Assembly: GCA_017399445.1 (NCBI GenBank)
Contig: JAFQCM010000038.1
Coordinates: 1 to 32,344, forward strand
Direction: 5' to 3'
DNA from: Lachnospiraceae bacterium
GTDB lineage: Bacteria; Bacillota; Clostridia; Lachnospirales; Lachnospiraceae
Length of the DNA: 32,344 nt
Under the pieces are notes generated by a model. That model had not been told where the DNA came from. It saw only the letters and a program-made list of their open reading frames with translations, and searched no databases. The position numbers and the translations under genes were made by a program. Positions 8,484 to 17,278 of this stretch are shown one piece after another (positions within the stretch are counted from its first letter, which is position 1; each line of letters begins with the position of its first letter).

Positions 8484-8500
8484 GAAATTCTTTATTTTTT
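8460..8500 (+). terminator. Terminator overlapping the kinase stop codon
   Basis: A perfect 12-bp stem (AATAAAGAATTT with AAATTCTTTATT) around a 13-base loop is followed by TTTT and then CG. The stop codon (8481-8483) lies within the loop. It would reduce read-through from the regulator and kinase genes into the ABC genes, implying separate control of the transporter. No clear promoter hexamers are seen in 8501-8561. Confidence 0.65.
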
Positions 8501-8561
8501 CGTTTTAGAATTAGTTCATCAAGTACGTTAAGCAATAAAGTATAAGAAAGGACCCAATGTT

Positions 8562-9497
8562 ATGAATAAACAAATCGTTATTGATGTTAGGGATTTGACA
8601 AAGCAATATAAAAAGCAGGTAGTGGTAAATCATGCCAGCTTTCAAATTCAAAAAGGAAGTATTTGCGGTTTAATCGGCCCTAATGGTGCCGGAAAAACAA
8701 CTATTATGAAAATGCTTGGAGGACTAGTACTGCCTTCTGATGGCTCCTTTTCTCTTTTTGGCAATAGTGATGAAACTAATCTTGCAAAAGCAAGGGAACG
8801 TATGAGTTTTATGATTGAAACACCTTATGCCAATCAAAATTTAACTGCACACCAAAACTTAGAAAAGCAACGACTGCAAAAAGGGATTCCCGATAAATCT
8901 CGGATTGATGAAGTACTAGAGATTGTGGGACTTACCAATGTAGGAAAGAAAAAATTCAAAGAGTTTTCTTTGGGAATGAAACAGCGTTTTGGGCTTGCCA
9001 ATGCTTTGTTTTCCAAACCGGAGATTATGATACTAGATGAGCCTATTAACGGTCTGGACCCGGAAGGTATTATAGAAATTCGTGAGCTTTTAATAAAGTT
9101 AAATCAGCAGGAAAATATTACCATTATGATTTCCTCCCATATTTTAAGTGAACTTTCCTTAATGTGTGATGATTATTTATTTATTGTAAGTGGTAACATT
9201 GTGAAACATTTAACCAGAGAGGAACTCCATAATGAGTGCAGAAATTACCTTCATATTCATACAGATAATGATGAACTGGCTGTGGCTGTGCTTCAGGAAA
9301 AATTGAAAATCACTAATTTTCAGGTACAAAAAGATGGAAGTCTGACTCTTTATGAATATGTAGATAATGTTGCTCCTGTTTCCCGCACATTATTTGAAAA
9401 TGGAGTAATACCTTTAGAACTAACCACTGGTGGAGAAAGTCTGGAAGAATATTATATGTCGATTGTAGGAGGCGAGGAAAATGTGGAATGTAATTAG
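8562..9497 (+). CDS. ABC transporter ATP-binding protein, bacitracin/lantibiotic (BcrA/LanF) type
   Basis: 311 residues; AGGA lies about 11 bases upstream. Walker A is GPNGAGKTT (39-47), the ABC signature is FSLGMKQRFGLANAL and Walker B is IMILDEPINGLDP. A C-terminal extension of about 90 residues after the nucleotide-binding domain is typical of BcrA, LanF and CprA-like ATPases. It would power the permease encoded next, which overlaps its end by 17 bases. In known systems of this type the transporter removes peptide antibiotics from the membrane or from their lipid targets. The substrate here is inferred only from family and context. Confidence 0.92.
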   Translation: MNKQIVIDVRDLTKQYKKQVVVNHASFQIQKGSICGLIGPNGAGKTTIMKMLGGLVLPSDGSFSLFGNSDETNLAKARERMSFMIETPYANQNLTAHQNLEKQRLQKGIPDKSRIDEVLEIVGLTNVGKKKFKEFSLGMKQRFGLANALFSKPEIMILDEPINGLDPEGIIEIRELLIKLNQQENITIMISSHILSELSLMCDDYLFIVSGNIVKHLTREELHNECRNYLHIHTDNDELAVAVLQEKLKITNFQVQKDGSLTLYEYVDNVAPVSRTLFENGVIPLELTTGGESLEEYYMSIVGGEENVECN

Positions 9498-10263
9498 GGC
9501 ACAGTTATATCAATTAAAGAGAGATTTTGTTGTCTGGGGTGTTACCATATTAGCATTATTTATGATGTTTGTAATAAATCTGGATGCTTTTGATATGGAC
9601 ATGACCGGGAGTGAAGCAACTGCCTATATGGGAGAGTCCATGTGTATACTGGTTGGACTGCTTATTATTATGATTATTGTAGCAAATGTAATGGGAAAAG
9701 ATTTTTTGGATAAAACCATAAATTATGAAGTGTTGTCCGGTCATACCAGAAAAGACGTGTTTTTCGGCAGATTTATGGTTGCAATGGTTGCCGGTATCCT
9801 ATGCTCCTTTGCAGTTATCATTTCTGTTCCTGTTGTATTAACTATTATGAATGGATGGGGAAACACTATGGAATTTCATGGTGTATTGATACGCTGTGGA
9901 TTAATTTTAATCACACTGTTCCGCATCAGCTGTGAACTGGCATTTTTAACAACAATAGCAAAAAATCCATACATTACCTACCTAGTGTCTATTGTTTTAA
10001 GTGAGGTGCAACTTATTCTTTCCACAGCACAAAGTCAGTATTCTGATTTTGAAACTTCCCCATTACTGCCTGTGTCAAACTGTCTAAATTTATTTACCTT
10101 CCAGGACTGGACAACTTTCTTTTTGGATGAAACGGACCAAATTTTTTATAGTTCAGCTGTCACTTCTGAAATGATGCTTTGGACCTTGATACCGTCTATT
10201 GTAATTGGAATGATAATGCTTCTCCTTACTTATGTGTTCTTTCGCCATGATGATTTAAACTAG
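9481..10263 (+). CDS. ABC transporter permease (ABC-2/BcrB-LanE type)
   Basis: 260 residues. The ATG at 9481 has GGAGGCGAGGAAA directly upstream, within the end of the ATPase gene, so translation is probably coupled. Six hydrophobic segments are visible, for example VWGVTILALFMMFVINL, ILVGLLIIMIIVANVMG, FMVAMVAGILCSFAVIISV, ITLFRISCELAFLTTIA and LIPSIVIGMIMLLLTYVFF. The segment DFLDKTINYEVLSGHTRKDVFFG is the conserved cytoplasmic loop of ABC-2 permeases of this kind. Length fits a BcrB/LanE/LanG-like half permease. It lacks the ten helices and large external domain of BceB permeases. A single permease gene suggests a homodimer. Confidence 0.88.
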   Translation: MWNVIRAQLYQLKRDFVVWGVTILALFMMFVINLDAFDMDMTGSEATAYMGESMCILVGLLIIMIIVANVMGKDFLDKTINYEVLSGHTRKDVFFGRFMVAMVAGILCSFAVIISVPVVLTIMNGWGNTMEFHGVLIRCGLILITLFRISCELAFLTTIAKNPYITYLVSIVLSEVQLILSTAQSQYSDFETSPLLPVSNCLNLFTFQDWTTFFLDETDQIFYSSAVTSEMMLWTLIPSIVIGMIMLLLTYVFFRHDDLN

Positions 10264-10275
10264 GAGTGTGAATAT

Positions 10276-11907
10276 ATGCTAATACAAGATTGGATTTTAT
10301 GTTTTTTATTTATTGCCGCAGTGCTTTTACTTCTTTTCACTTGTAAATGGAATGTGGCAAAACATAATAATAGGTGGCGCATTTTATATCTGGTGCCAAC
10401 TGTTATTTGTATCATACACCTTTTGGTGGCTGGTGTGGAATGGTGTTTATCTGGTATTTATATTGGGGCTTTTGTGGCAACTATAGGATATTTTTTAACA
10501 ACTGTGGCTATGCGAAGAAAAAGTTCTATTGTTGCCATAGCGCTTTGTATTTTCACCATTCCCTTCTGTTTCTTTTCTGACAGTTATCGTACTGCTTGTT
10601 ATGTGGCGGATTTTGAAGAAGGCTTTACTACTATGAAAGAATACTATTCTCTCTCCCATCATAAAAATATTGACTGGGATGCTTTATATGAAAAATATTA
10701 TCCTTTATTTGAACAGGCAGAAGAAACACAGGATGAAAATGCCAATATTACTGCCTGGTTTCAGTTTTGTAATGAATTTTATGACTGTCATACTTTTTAT
10801 GTACCTAAGGGGGATTATGAAGAAAAGGTACAGTCTGCCACAGAAAGTGTTGTGGGAAATGATTATGGATTGTCTATGGTACAATTAAGCACAGGGGAAT
10901 ATGCAGCGGTAGCGGTAGCGGAAAACAGTCAGGCTTTCCAGGCTGGAATTCATACAGGAACCATCATTACCCAATGGGATGGAAAAGATATTAAAGAATT
11001 ACTTCCAACTGCGGTGGAACGGATGAAACAGTGTACCATTGTTGAAAATATAGAAAATCAGAACTTTTATCAAAGTCTTTTTGTACCAGGATTTGGTGGT
11101 GACCAGGTTCAGGTTACCTTTTTTAATGATGAAGGGAAGGAAGAATTGGTTACCTTAGATGCTATGGGAAATTATTATCAGCGACTGAAGGATACCACGG
11201 ACTGCCTGACTTATAAAACACCCCGTGAAAATATGAGTGTTGTTTCTCTGAACGAGGATACAATTTTATTAAATGTAAATATGATGGCTTATGACAGCGC
11301 TACTACGGAAAGTGCAAATTATAACCAGATGCAGGCAAAAATTCGGGAACAGTTAGTGGAATATAGACAAAAGGGAGCTTCGAATCTGATTATTGACCTT
11401 CGTCAAAATGGTGGTGGTTCTTCTATGATGGCACGGTCTATTGTTTCTTTGGTGGCAGACAAGGAAATTTTTTGGGCAGCGGATGGAACATATAATGCAG
11501 AAGCAAAAGATTACGAAATATTAAACACTTATACCTGTTCCGGGGAAAATCTCTGGGCGGGAGGAGAAATTGTGGTATTGGTAAATAGCCGCAGCAGCAG
11601 TGCTGCCAACCATTTAATGGCTGGTATTCAAAAACTTAATAATGTTACCGTTATGGGAATTTCAGAACCTGCAGGGGCTGCCCAAGGTGTAACAGAAATT
11701 CCATTAACCCATGGCTCACTTAGCTTCTCTACTACACTGGTACTAGATGAAAATGAGGAAATCTGGATAGATGGGGATGAATCCGGACATTGCAGGTTGG
11801 TGGTGGATAAAAAAATTCCACTTACTCAGGAAACTTTAGTAAAGATGTTTGAGGAAGAAAGGGATTATGTGCTGGATTATGGATTAAAGTGGTTTGAGGA
11901 AAATTAG
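10276..11907 (+). CDS. Membrane-anchored S41-family (tail-specific type) peptidase
   Basis: 543 residues starting 12 bases after the permease gene, with GGAG upstream. Residues 1-105 contain about four membrane helices. Residues about 165-180 hold EFYDCHTFYV, with H172. About 198-240 look like a PDZ-type domain (AVAVAENSQAFQAGIHTGTI, then DGKDI). The S41 core follows: NLIIDLRQNGGGSS (370-383) and VVLVNSRSSSAANHLMAGI (433-451), which carries the nucleophile Ser (440-442 region). The Lys usually found about 25 residues after the Ser is replaced by EPAGAAQG. A Ser-His mechanism using H172 is possible, as in the S41 nisin-resistance protease NSR. Sited behind a two-component system and a peptide-type ABC transporter, it may cleave an antimicrobial peptide or a membrane protein. 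Confidence 0.85.
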   Translation: MLIQDWILCFLFIAAVLLLLFTCKWNVAKHNNRWRILYLVPTVICIIHLLVAGVEWCLSGIYIGAFVATIGYFLTTVAMRRKSSIVAIALCIFTIPFCFFSDSYRTACYVADFEEGFTTMKEYYSLSHHKNIDWDALYEKYYPLFEQAEETQDENANITAWFQFCNEFYDCHTFYVPKGDYEEKVQSATESVVGNDYGLSMVQLSTGEYAAVAVAENSQAFQAGIHTGTIITQWDGKDIKELLPTAVERMKQCTIVENIENQNFYQSLFVPGFGGDQVQVTFFNDEGKEELVTLDAMGNYYQRLKDTTDCLTYKTPRENMSVVSLNEDTILLNVNMMAYDSATTESANYNQMQAKIREQLVEYRQKGASNLIIDLRQNGGGSSMMARSIVSLVADKEIFWAADGTYNAEAKDYEILNTYTCSGENLWAGGEIVVLVNSRSSSAANHLMAGIQKLNNVTVMGISEPAGAAQGVTEIPLTHGSLSFSTTLVLDENEEIWIDGDESGHCRLVVDKKIPLTQETLVKMFEEERDYVLDYGLKWFEEN

Positions 11908-11918
11908 TGAAATAATAT

Positions 11919-11973
11919 ACATATAAAGATAGAAGGCAGCGGATTCACTCCCTGCCTTCTATGCTTTATATGT
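11919..11973. terminator. Long imperfect hairpin between convergent genes
   Basis: ACATATAAAG/CTTTATATGT (10 bp) and AGAAGGCAG/CTGCCTTCT (9 bp) form one extended stem with a small internal loop and a 12-base apical loop. It lies 11 bases after the S41 stop. There is no T-run on either strand, so it may protect the 3' end or act as a weak bidirectional terminator. Confidence 0.5.
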
Positions 11974-12052
11974 CTCCAATTTTAAATCCATGTCTTTACA
12001 TCTTTTTCGTATAAAGTTCCATATCAAACTGCTTAAAGTGGTCTTTTCCTTC

Positions 12053-15000
12053 TCACTTTTTATCAGTAATGTCAACCTTTTTCACCTTACTCCATGTTCC
12101 ATAATATTTCTTTCCATCTACCTTAGAATACGCCCGGATTCTCACATAATAAGTTTTTCCATTTTTCAGCTTTTTCACTGTTGCTGTTTTCTTACTCTTT
12201 TTTACTATTGTTTTTGTGACATCCCTTTTAAACTTCTTAGAGGTGGAGCACTGTATTTCATAGCCACTTGCCTGTATCTTTTTCCATCTCAATGTGATAT
12301 TTTTCTTTCCTGTGGAAACCTTGGTCATCTTTACTTTCGATGGTTTTGTCATGACTTTTAAGGTTGTAAACTGGGTGTAAATGGTCTTACCATTTTCCTT
12401 TTTAAAAGCACAAATGCGGAATTTGTATGATGTTCCTGATTTTAACTTTTTAATGGTTGTAGATTTTACGGAAGCATTCTTAAGGGTTGCTATCCTCTTC
12501 CATTTTTTAGATTTATACTGATAAATCTCATAACCTTGTGCTTCTTTCTCTTTGGTCCATGACAATTTTACTTTTGTAGTATAATTTTTACTGATTTTAA
12601 AATTCTCTATTTTTTTCTCAATAAATGATTTCTCTGTCTCTGGTGCCTTTTGTGTTTTCATTATAAGGACATTTGTATGTTCTCCCTCATAAATTTCATC
12701 TTTATCAGACATATAAGCACTAACTTTATACTGATATTCTGTATCTGCAATTAAACCGCTGTCCACATAAGATGTATCTGTTACTTTTGCAATATTTACC
12801 CAAGTGTTTTGTTTTGAATCATGACGGTATATTGCATATCCTGTGGCGCCTTCTGAAGCTTCCCAGCCCAAGGACACAGAATTTCTATCTGCTGTTCCTG
12901 CCAATTTTTTAACCTGTTCCGGAACCACTGCTATCTTTAGGTCAATCTGATAATTATTTTCATCATTTGCTACAACACTCAATTTGGAAACACCTGTCTT
13001 TAAGGCTTTTACAACGGCATATCCTGTAGTTTTATTTTCTTCACCACTTTCTGTAACCTGAATAACAGAGGAATCATATGGAATCCACACAAGATTTGGC
13101 TCAGATGCCGCCTCTGTTTCAACTATAGCAGTGATTTTCTTACTTTCCCCCACTTTGAGTATATGAAGATTTTCTGCTGTAATGCTGTCAACACTCACAT
13201 ATGTTGGTGTATGTATTTTTAATTTATTACTTTTAGGTCCTGGGAATGTTACATTGTCCACATTCTTATATGGTGCCACACATACTTGATAATCCTTATC
13301 ATTTTTCAAATCACCAATAGTATAAGCTGCATACATATCTCCATTTTCATCAGTTGTAATACTGAGTTGCTCCATAGAAAGCGTGATTTCCTCCATCCTT
13401 AAACTAAGACCATACATTACTTTGAAACCATCCTGGTTCTCCTTATCCTCTATCTTCCATATTACTTTAATGGATTTCAGTAAAGGCTCTGCTTGAATAT
13501 TATCTTTTATTTTCTGAAAACCATAAACTAAAACCGGAATTTTCTTTTCATAGCCTAAGGAATCTTCTCCTTTGAGAATCAGGTTTGCCATGCCTTCTTT
13601 TATTCCTTTTATTTCAAGTTCATAATTATCACTATCAGGAGCCTTATCTTCTACTGTAAAGATTTCTTCATTATCTGATCTAAAAGATGATGGTAAAGTT
13701 TTCTTTGAACAATACACTGCAATACGCGTAGTATCGCCAACAGCAACTCCAACACTTTCCACACCATTGGTATTAAATCCGGTAATCACTGCTTCGCTGT
13801 ATGTTGTAACAGAAATTTCATCGGAAGGTGTTTCGTATCTATGGGAGTAATAATTACTGTCCCATCGTTCTAAATATGGTGCAATTTTGTATTTATAAGT
13901 CTTTCCCGGTTCCACATACCAGCCTACCTTTGTGCCATATGCCTCATATTTGGTAGTTTGACAATCTGTAATCTTTGACACTTGCTGATATCCATTACCA
14001 TCTCCTTTATCACAATAGATAATATATCCCTGTATATTTTCCTGTGGTTTCCATTCCAGTTTAATATAGCTATCTGTATAAGAAACGGAAATATCCTCTG
14101 TTTTCAACTTATTTGGCTGTACCCAGACACCACAGGCTCCATAACATTTTTCATCCATAGAATAAGCACGAATCTGACAATAACCAGCATCTACAGCTGT
14201 GACCAATCCCTTTTCATTTACTGTAGCAACTTTTTCGTTTGTGCTGACCCACTTTTTGATTCCCTTGTTTATAGCATTCTCCGGTGTATAGTTAGCTACT
14301 TCCAACTGTATTGTTTCTCCAATTTCCACACCTTTATTTGCCCAATCATTATCAATTTCATACTGATAGTCATACCAGTCAGACTGATTTAATGTGATTT
14401 TCTTTACTGTTAATGGTTCTACTGTAACATGAATCTTTTTAGAAATATTAGTTCCGTCTAACGTAGAACATATGATGTCTGCCTCTCCAACGCCAACTGC
14501 CTCAATCACTCCAATAGAGCTTACTGTTGCAACATTTGTGTCGGAGGATGTCCATTCTACTTCCTGGGAAGCCTTCTCCACAGGTTCTATTTCATAAACT
14601 GCCTTATACTTCTTTGTTTTCTGTAAGGTAATGTTATCTTTTTCAAAATTAATTCCAGCTGCAAATCCCTTTACAAAGTGAATATTGCATTTGCCAAACA
14701 ATGCATAGGCATCTTTTTTCTGCGCACCATCTGTAGGTACTGCATATACAGTAACTTGACCATAATTCTTCCTTGTTACAACTCCGTTGTCTACACTGGC
14801 AATTCCATCCAGCGAAGTATACCATACAAGTTCCTTATCATTGGTAACTGCCTCATCGATACATTCTCCTTCTTCATTTAAATGGCCTGCCTTCACAATG
14901 GTTCCTAAAGATACAGAAGGTTGATCTGTAAAAATATCTGTATTCACCACTCCGTCTTTTGTAATTTGTATACTGGTACAAACCCCATCCCCAGGATTAA

Positions 15001-17080
15001 GGGTGTAGTCTTTTGTCTGATTGTTGGATACTTCCAGATTTACCATACCATCTCCAGACTTCAATTCTGAATCTGGTGTTATCTCATTGACAGTACTCCC
15101 ATAAGTGGCGTATATATTTGCTCCTTGAAGAATATTATCTTTGCAAAGAGCTTTTTCTACAGCAGCATTATGGAAGAAAAGACCTTTTACAAACTCTGAC
15201 ACTTTTGGATTATCCACTGTCCAGGTCCAGTAAGATTTGTTGGGTGCCAGATAGGTATTCCCTGTAAAATTTAGTTCCTTCAAATTACCTTGTACTTTAG
15301 CCACATGATTCCAAACATTATTGTTTTCATAAACCCGTCTGTAATCCACAACGTAATTTTCATTAAAATTTACTACCTGATTGGAACCATCACCATTAAA
15401 ATACATAACTTTTTCAAGCATTCCATAAGAAATTAGTTTATTATCATTCACCTGCTGCAGATTGTTGGATAGTGCTCCTAGATATCCAAGATTTATATAG
15501 GTATTGTCTTCATAAATACCATCCAGATATCCAATATTTCCCAACCAGGTGTCTGAAACAATCTTATTTCCTTTTAGCGTTGCTTTTCCACCTGAAATGG
15601 CAGCTTTTCCTATATTTTCCACATCTCTATAAGTTAAATAAATTTCATTGTTCTGAATAAGTACCCGATTAGCATCACTGACACTGGAATCAAAAAGAAA
15701 TGCTCCAAGGTTGTCTGTACAACGAATGTCTAACATGTTATTTTCTACAACACAACTTTCAATCCCTTTACCAAACGTCATAAATTTTGAATCCAAATCT
15801 GCAATAAAATGATTTCCTTTAATATAAATATCACTGACATTTTGGGAATCATTATATGCTACAGTAAAACACATGGTACGCCATCCGCCTGCAGCCTGTT
15901 TATCCAATGGCTGATAGGAATACATGGTATTGTTTACAAAATACACATTACGAATATAAGAAGCGTCCTTATTTTGACGTGATGAAAAAATACCTACCTG
16001 CTCATCTCTGGCATCGGAGTGAAGTTGGCAATTCATAATTGTAATATTTTCTTCTCCCCTACTGTAAAAATCCAGTATTCCTAAATTGGCGCCTCGATAG
16101 GTAGAACACATCAATTCTAATTTACAGCTGTCCAAGGTCATATTTTTATTTCCTGAATAATAGGTAAGACTGGAATACTGTTTGTCCACATAATAATCTT
16201 TGGAAAATGTTTCCTGTGGTATGTTTAAGTTTACACGATATGTATATACATTATTACAATCTACAAAGACCATCTGCCTCATATAGTTGTAACCGTTTAC
16301 TTCTCTTGCTTCAACTAAAAAGTCAGCCATATACAAGTCTGTGGCACCCCATATGGTAAAGAAAAATTCATAATAACCACTGTCTTTGCGGTAATCGTTA
16401 TCTGTAAATATGACCGACTTATTCCCTTCTCCTACAAAATTTACATTAGAAGCATTTAACTGGATTTGGTCGGTACATTTATATTCACCTGCCGGCAGAT
16501 ACACAATGGAACGGAATATATTATTATCCTTTGCTGCTAAATCTGAGGCTAAATAAATTGCACTGTTTATGGCATCATTTTCTGCTTCCTGTCCATCCCC
16601 TTTTGCTCCTAACTGTTTTGGATTAATGATACCCCATTTCTTTCCATCAATCACTTTGGTGTCTAGGATGATGTTAGCATACAGTCCATTTGCCAGTTGG
16701 ATACCGCCTGCAGCTTTGGTGGCGGACAATGTGTAGCTGGCTCCACCCCCGTCTCCGTTTTCATAGAAGCCAGCAGTCTGAACAATTCTTCCTTCTTTTA
16801 GCCGTATATCCGTAGCGTCTATCATTTGCTTGGCAGTTTCTAGTTCTATCATTCCACTGGCTTGGTATGTGGTGCCAAATGGGAAGGTTTTTAAAAAGGT
16901 ACTGTCCATGTTCCGGTAGATTTGCATGGTAGAAAGCGGTAACTGGTTTTCTTCAACTTTTTGGTATTCTGCTTTTGCGTTTGTTGTATTACTAAAAAAA
17001 TATACTCCCATGAGTAAGGTTGTGAAAAGAAGCTTGCCTAAACTTTTGCAGATTGTTTTTCTTACTGTAGATTTTTTCAT
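12053..17080 (-). CDS. Giant secreted protein: pectate-lyase-3 type beta-helix, Ig-like and FN3 domains
   Basis: 1675 residues from the ATG at 17080, which has GGGGG 9 bases upstream; an ATG 13 codons earlier lacks a site. The signal peptide is MKKSTVRKTICKSLGKLLFT and onward, ending near NAKA. Near residue 157, GIINPKQLGAKGDGQEAEND is the hallmark start of the pectate-lyase-3/GH28-like right-handed beta-helix. It runs to about 660 with many N-N-x-hydrophobic rungs such as NITIMNCQLHSDAR. About 800-990 are two Big_2 Ig-like repeats (VEWTSSDTNVATVSS, KWVSTNEKVATVNEKG). FN3 domains follow near 993-1093, then three at the end (1387-1675: SLGWEASEGATGYAIY, LSWTKEKEAQGYEIY, LRWKKIQASGYEI). The tail is very Lys-rich. 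It has no LPXTG. The likely role is binding or cleaving polysaccharide outside the cell. Confidence 0.85.
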   Translation of the reverse strand: MKKSTVRKTICKSLGKLLFTTLLMGVYFFSNTTNAKAEYQKVEENQLPLSTMQIYRNMDSTFLKTFPFGTTYQASGMIELETAKQMIDATDIRLKEGRIVQTAGFYENGDGGGASYTLSATKAAGGIQLANGLYANIILDTKVIDGKKWGIINPKQLGAKGDGQEAENDAINSAIYLASDLAAKDNNIFRSIVYLPAGEYKCTDQIQLNASNVNFVGEGNKSVIFTDNDYRKDSGYYEFFFTIWGATDLYMADFLVEAREVNGYNYMRQMVFVDCNNVYTYRVNLNIPQETFSKDYYVDKQYSSLTYYSGNKNMTLDSCKLELMCSTYRGANLGILDFYSRGEENITIMNCQLHSDARDEQVGIFSSRQNKDASYIRNVYFVNNTMYSYQPLDKQAAGGWRTMCFTVAYNDSQNVSDIYIKGNHFIADLDSKFMTFGKGIESCVVENNMLDIRCTDNLGAFLFDSSVSDANRVLIQNNEIYLTYRDVENIGKAAISGGKATLKGNKIVSDTWLGNIGYLDGIYEDNTYINLGYLGALSNNLQQVNDNKLISYGMLEKVMYFNGDGSNQVVNFNENYVVDYRRVYENNNVWNHVAKVQGNLKELNFTGNTYLAPNKSYWTWTVDNPKVSEFVKGLFFHNAAVEKALCKDNILQGANIYATYGSTVNEITPDSELKSGDGMVNLEVSNNQTKDYTLNPGDGVCTSIQITKDGVVNTDIFTDQPSVSLGTIVKAGHLNEEGECIDEAVTNDKELVWYTSLDGIASVDNGVVTRKNYGQVTVYAVPTDGAQKKDAYALFGKCNIHFVKGFAAGINFEKDNITLQKTKKYKAVYEIEPVEKASQEVEWTSSDTNVATVSSIGVIEAVGVGEADIICSTLDGTNISKKIHVTVEPLTVKKITLNQSDWYDYQYEIDNDWANKGVEIGETIQLEVANYTPENAINKGIKKWVSTNEKVATVNEKGLVTAVDAGYCQIRAYSMDEKCYGACGVWVQPNKLKTEDISVSYTDSYIKLEWKPQENIQGYIIYCDKGDGNGYQQVSKITDCQTTKYEAYGTKVGWYVEPGKTYKYKIAPYLERWDSNYYSHRYETPSDEISVTTYSEAVITGFNTNGVESVGVAVGDTTRIAVYCSKKTLPSSFRSDNEEIFTVEDKAPDSDNYELEIKGIKEGMANLILKGEDSLGYEKKIPVLVYGFQKIKDNIQAEPLLKSIKVIWKIEDKENQDGFKVMYGLSLRMEEITLSMEQLSITTDENGDMYAAYTIGDLKNDKDYQVCVAPYKNVDNVTFPGPKSNKLKIHTPTYVSVDSITAENLHILKVGESKKITAIVETEAASEPNLVWIPYDSSVIQVTESGEENKTTGYAVVKALKTGVSKLSVVANDENNYQIDLKIAVVPEQVKKLAGTADRNSVSLGWEASEGATGYAIYRHDSKQNTWVNIAKVTDTSYVDSGLIADTEYQYKVSAYMSDKDEIYEGEHTNVLIMKTQKAPETEKSFIEKKIENFKISKNYTTKVKLSWTKEKEAQGYEIYQYKSKKWKRIATLKNASVKSTTIKKLKSGTSYKFRICAFKKENGKTIYTQFTTLKVMTKPSKVKMTKVSTGKKNITLRWKKIQASGYEIQCSTSKKFKRDVTKTIVKKSKKTATVKKLKNGKTYYVRIRAYSKVDGKKYYGTWSKVKKVDITDKK

Positions 17081-17165
17081 TTGATTTTTCCCCCTATATT
17101 TTGTGGTATCTTTTTTCATAGCTCACTTTACACTATCAATTTTATTGGGAAGATTTTTTATTCTT

Positions 17166-17194
17166 CAAAGCCCGGACCATTCCGAGCCTCTTTG
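17166..17194 (-). other. Unassigned stem-loop in the leader of the giant beta-helix protein gene
   Basis: On the minus strand CAAAG-agg-CTCGG-aatggt-CCGGG-CTTTG forms a two-part stem about 90 bases upstream of the start at 17080. A weak hairpin (GAAGA/TCTTC) follows it, and a longer-range GAACT/AGTTC pairing surrounds the upstream sequence. There is no T-run, so a terminator for the dehydrogenase gene upstream is unlikely. I recognise no known riboswitch class. No promoter for the giant gene could be assigned in 17081-17278. Confidence 0.35.
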
Positions 17195-17278
17195 TCCCCT
17201 TGTCTGAACTCCTAATGGGATTAAAAAGCAATGCAGTTCTAACCCCCAACAACAAAATTTGCTAATAGAAACATCTGA

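Noticed and set aside
17166..17194. c-di-GMP (GEMM) riboswitch in the leader of the giant secreted protein
   Set aside because: A CAAAG-type stem exists, but the conserved GEMM core and tetraloop-receptor arrangement are not visible.
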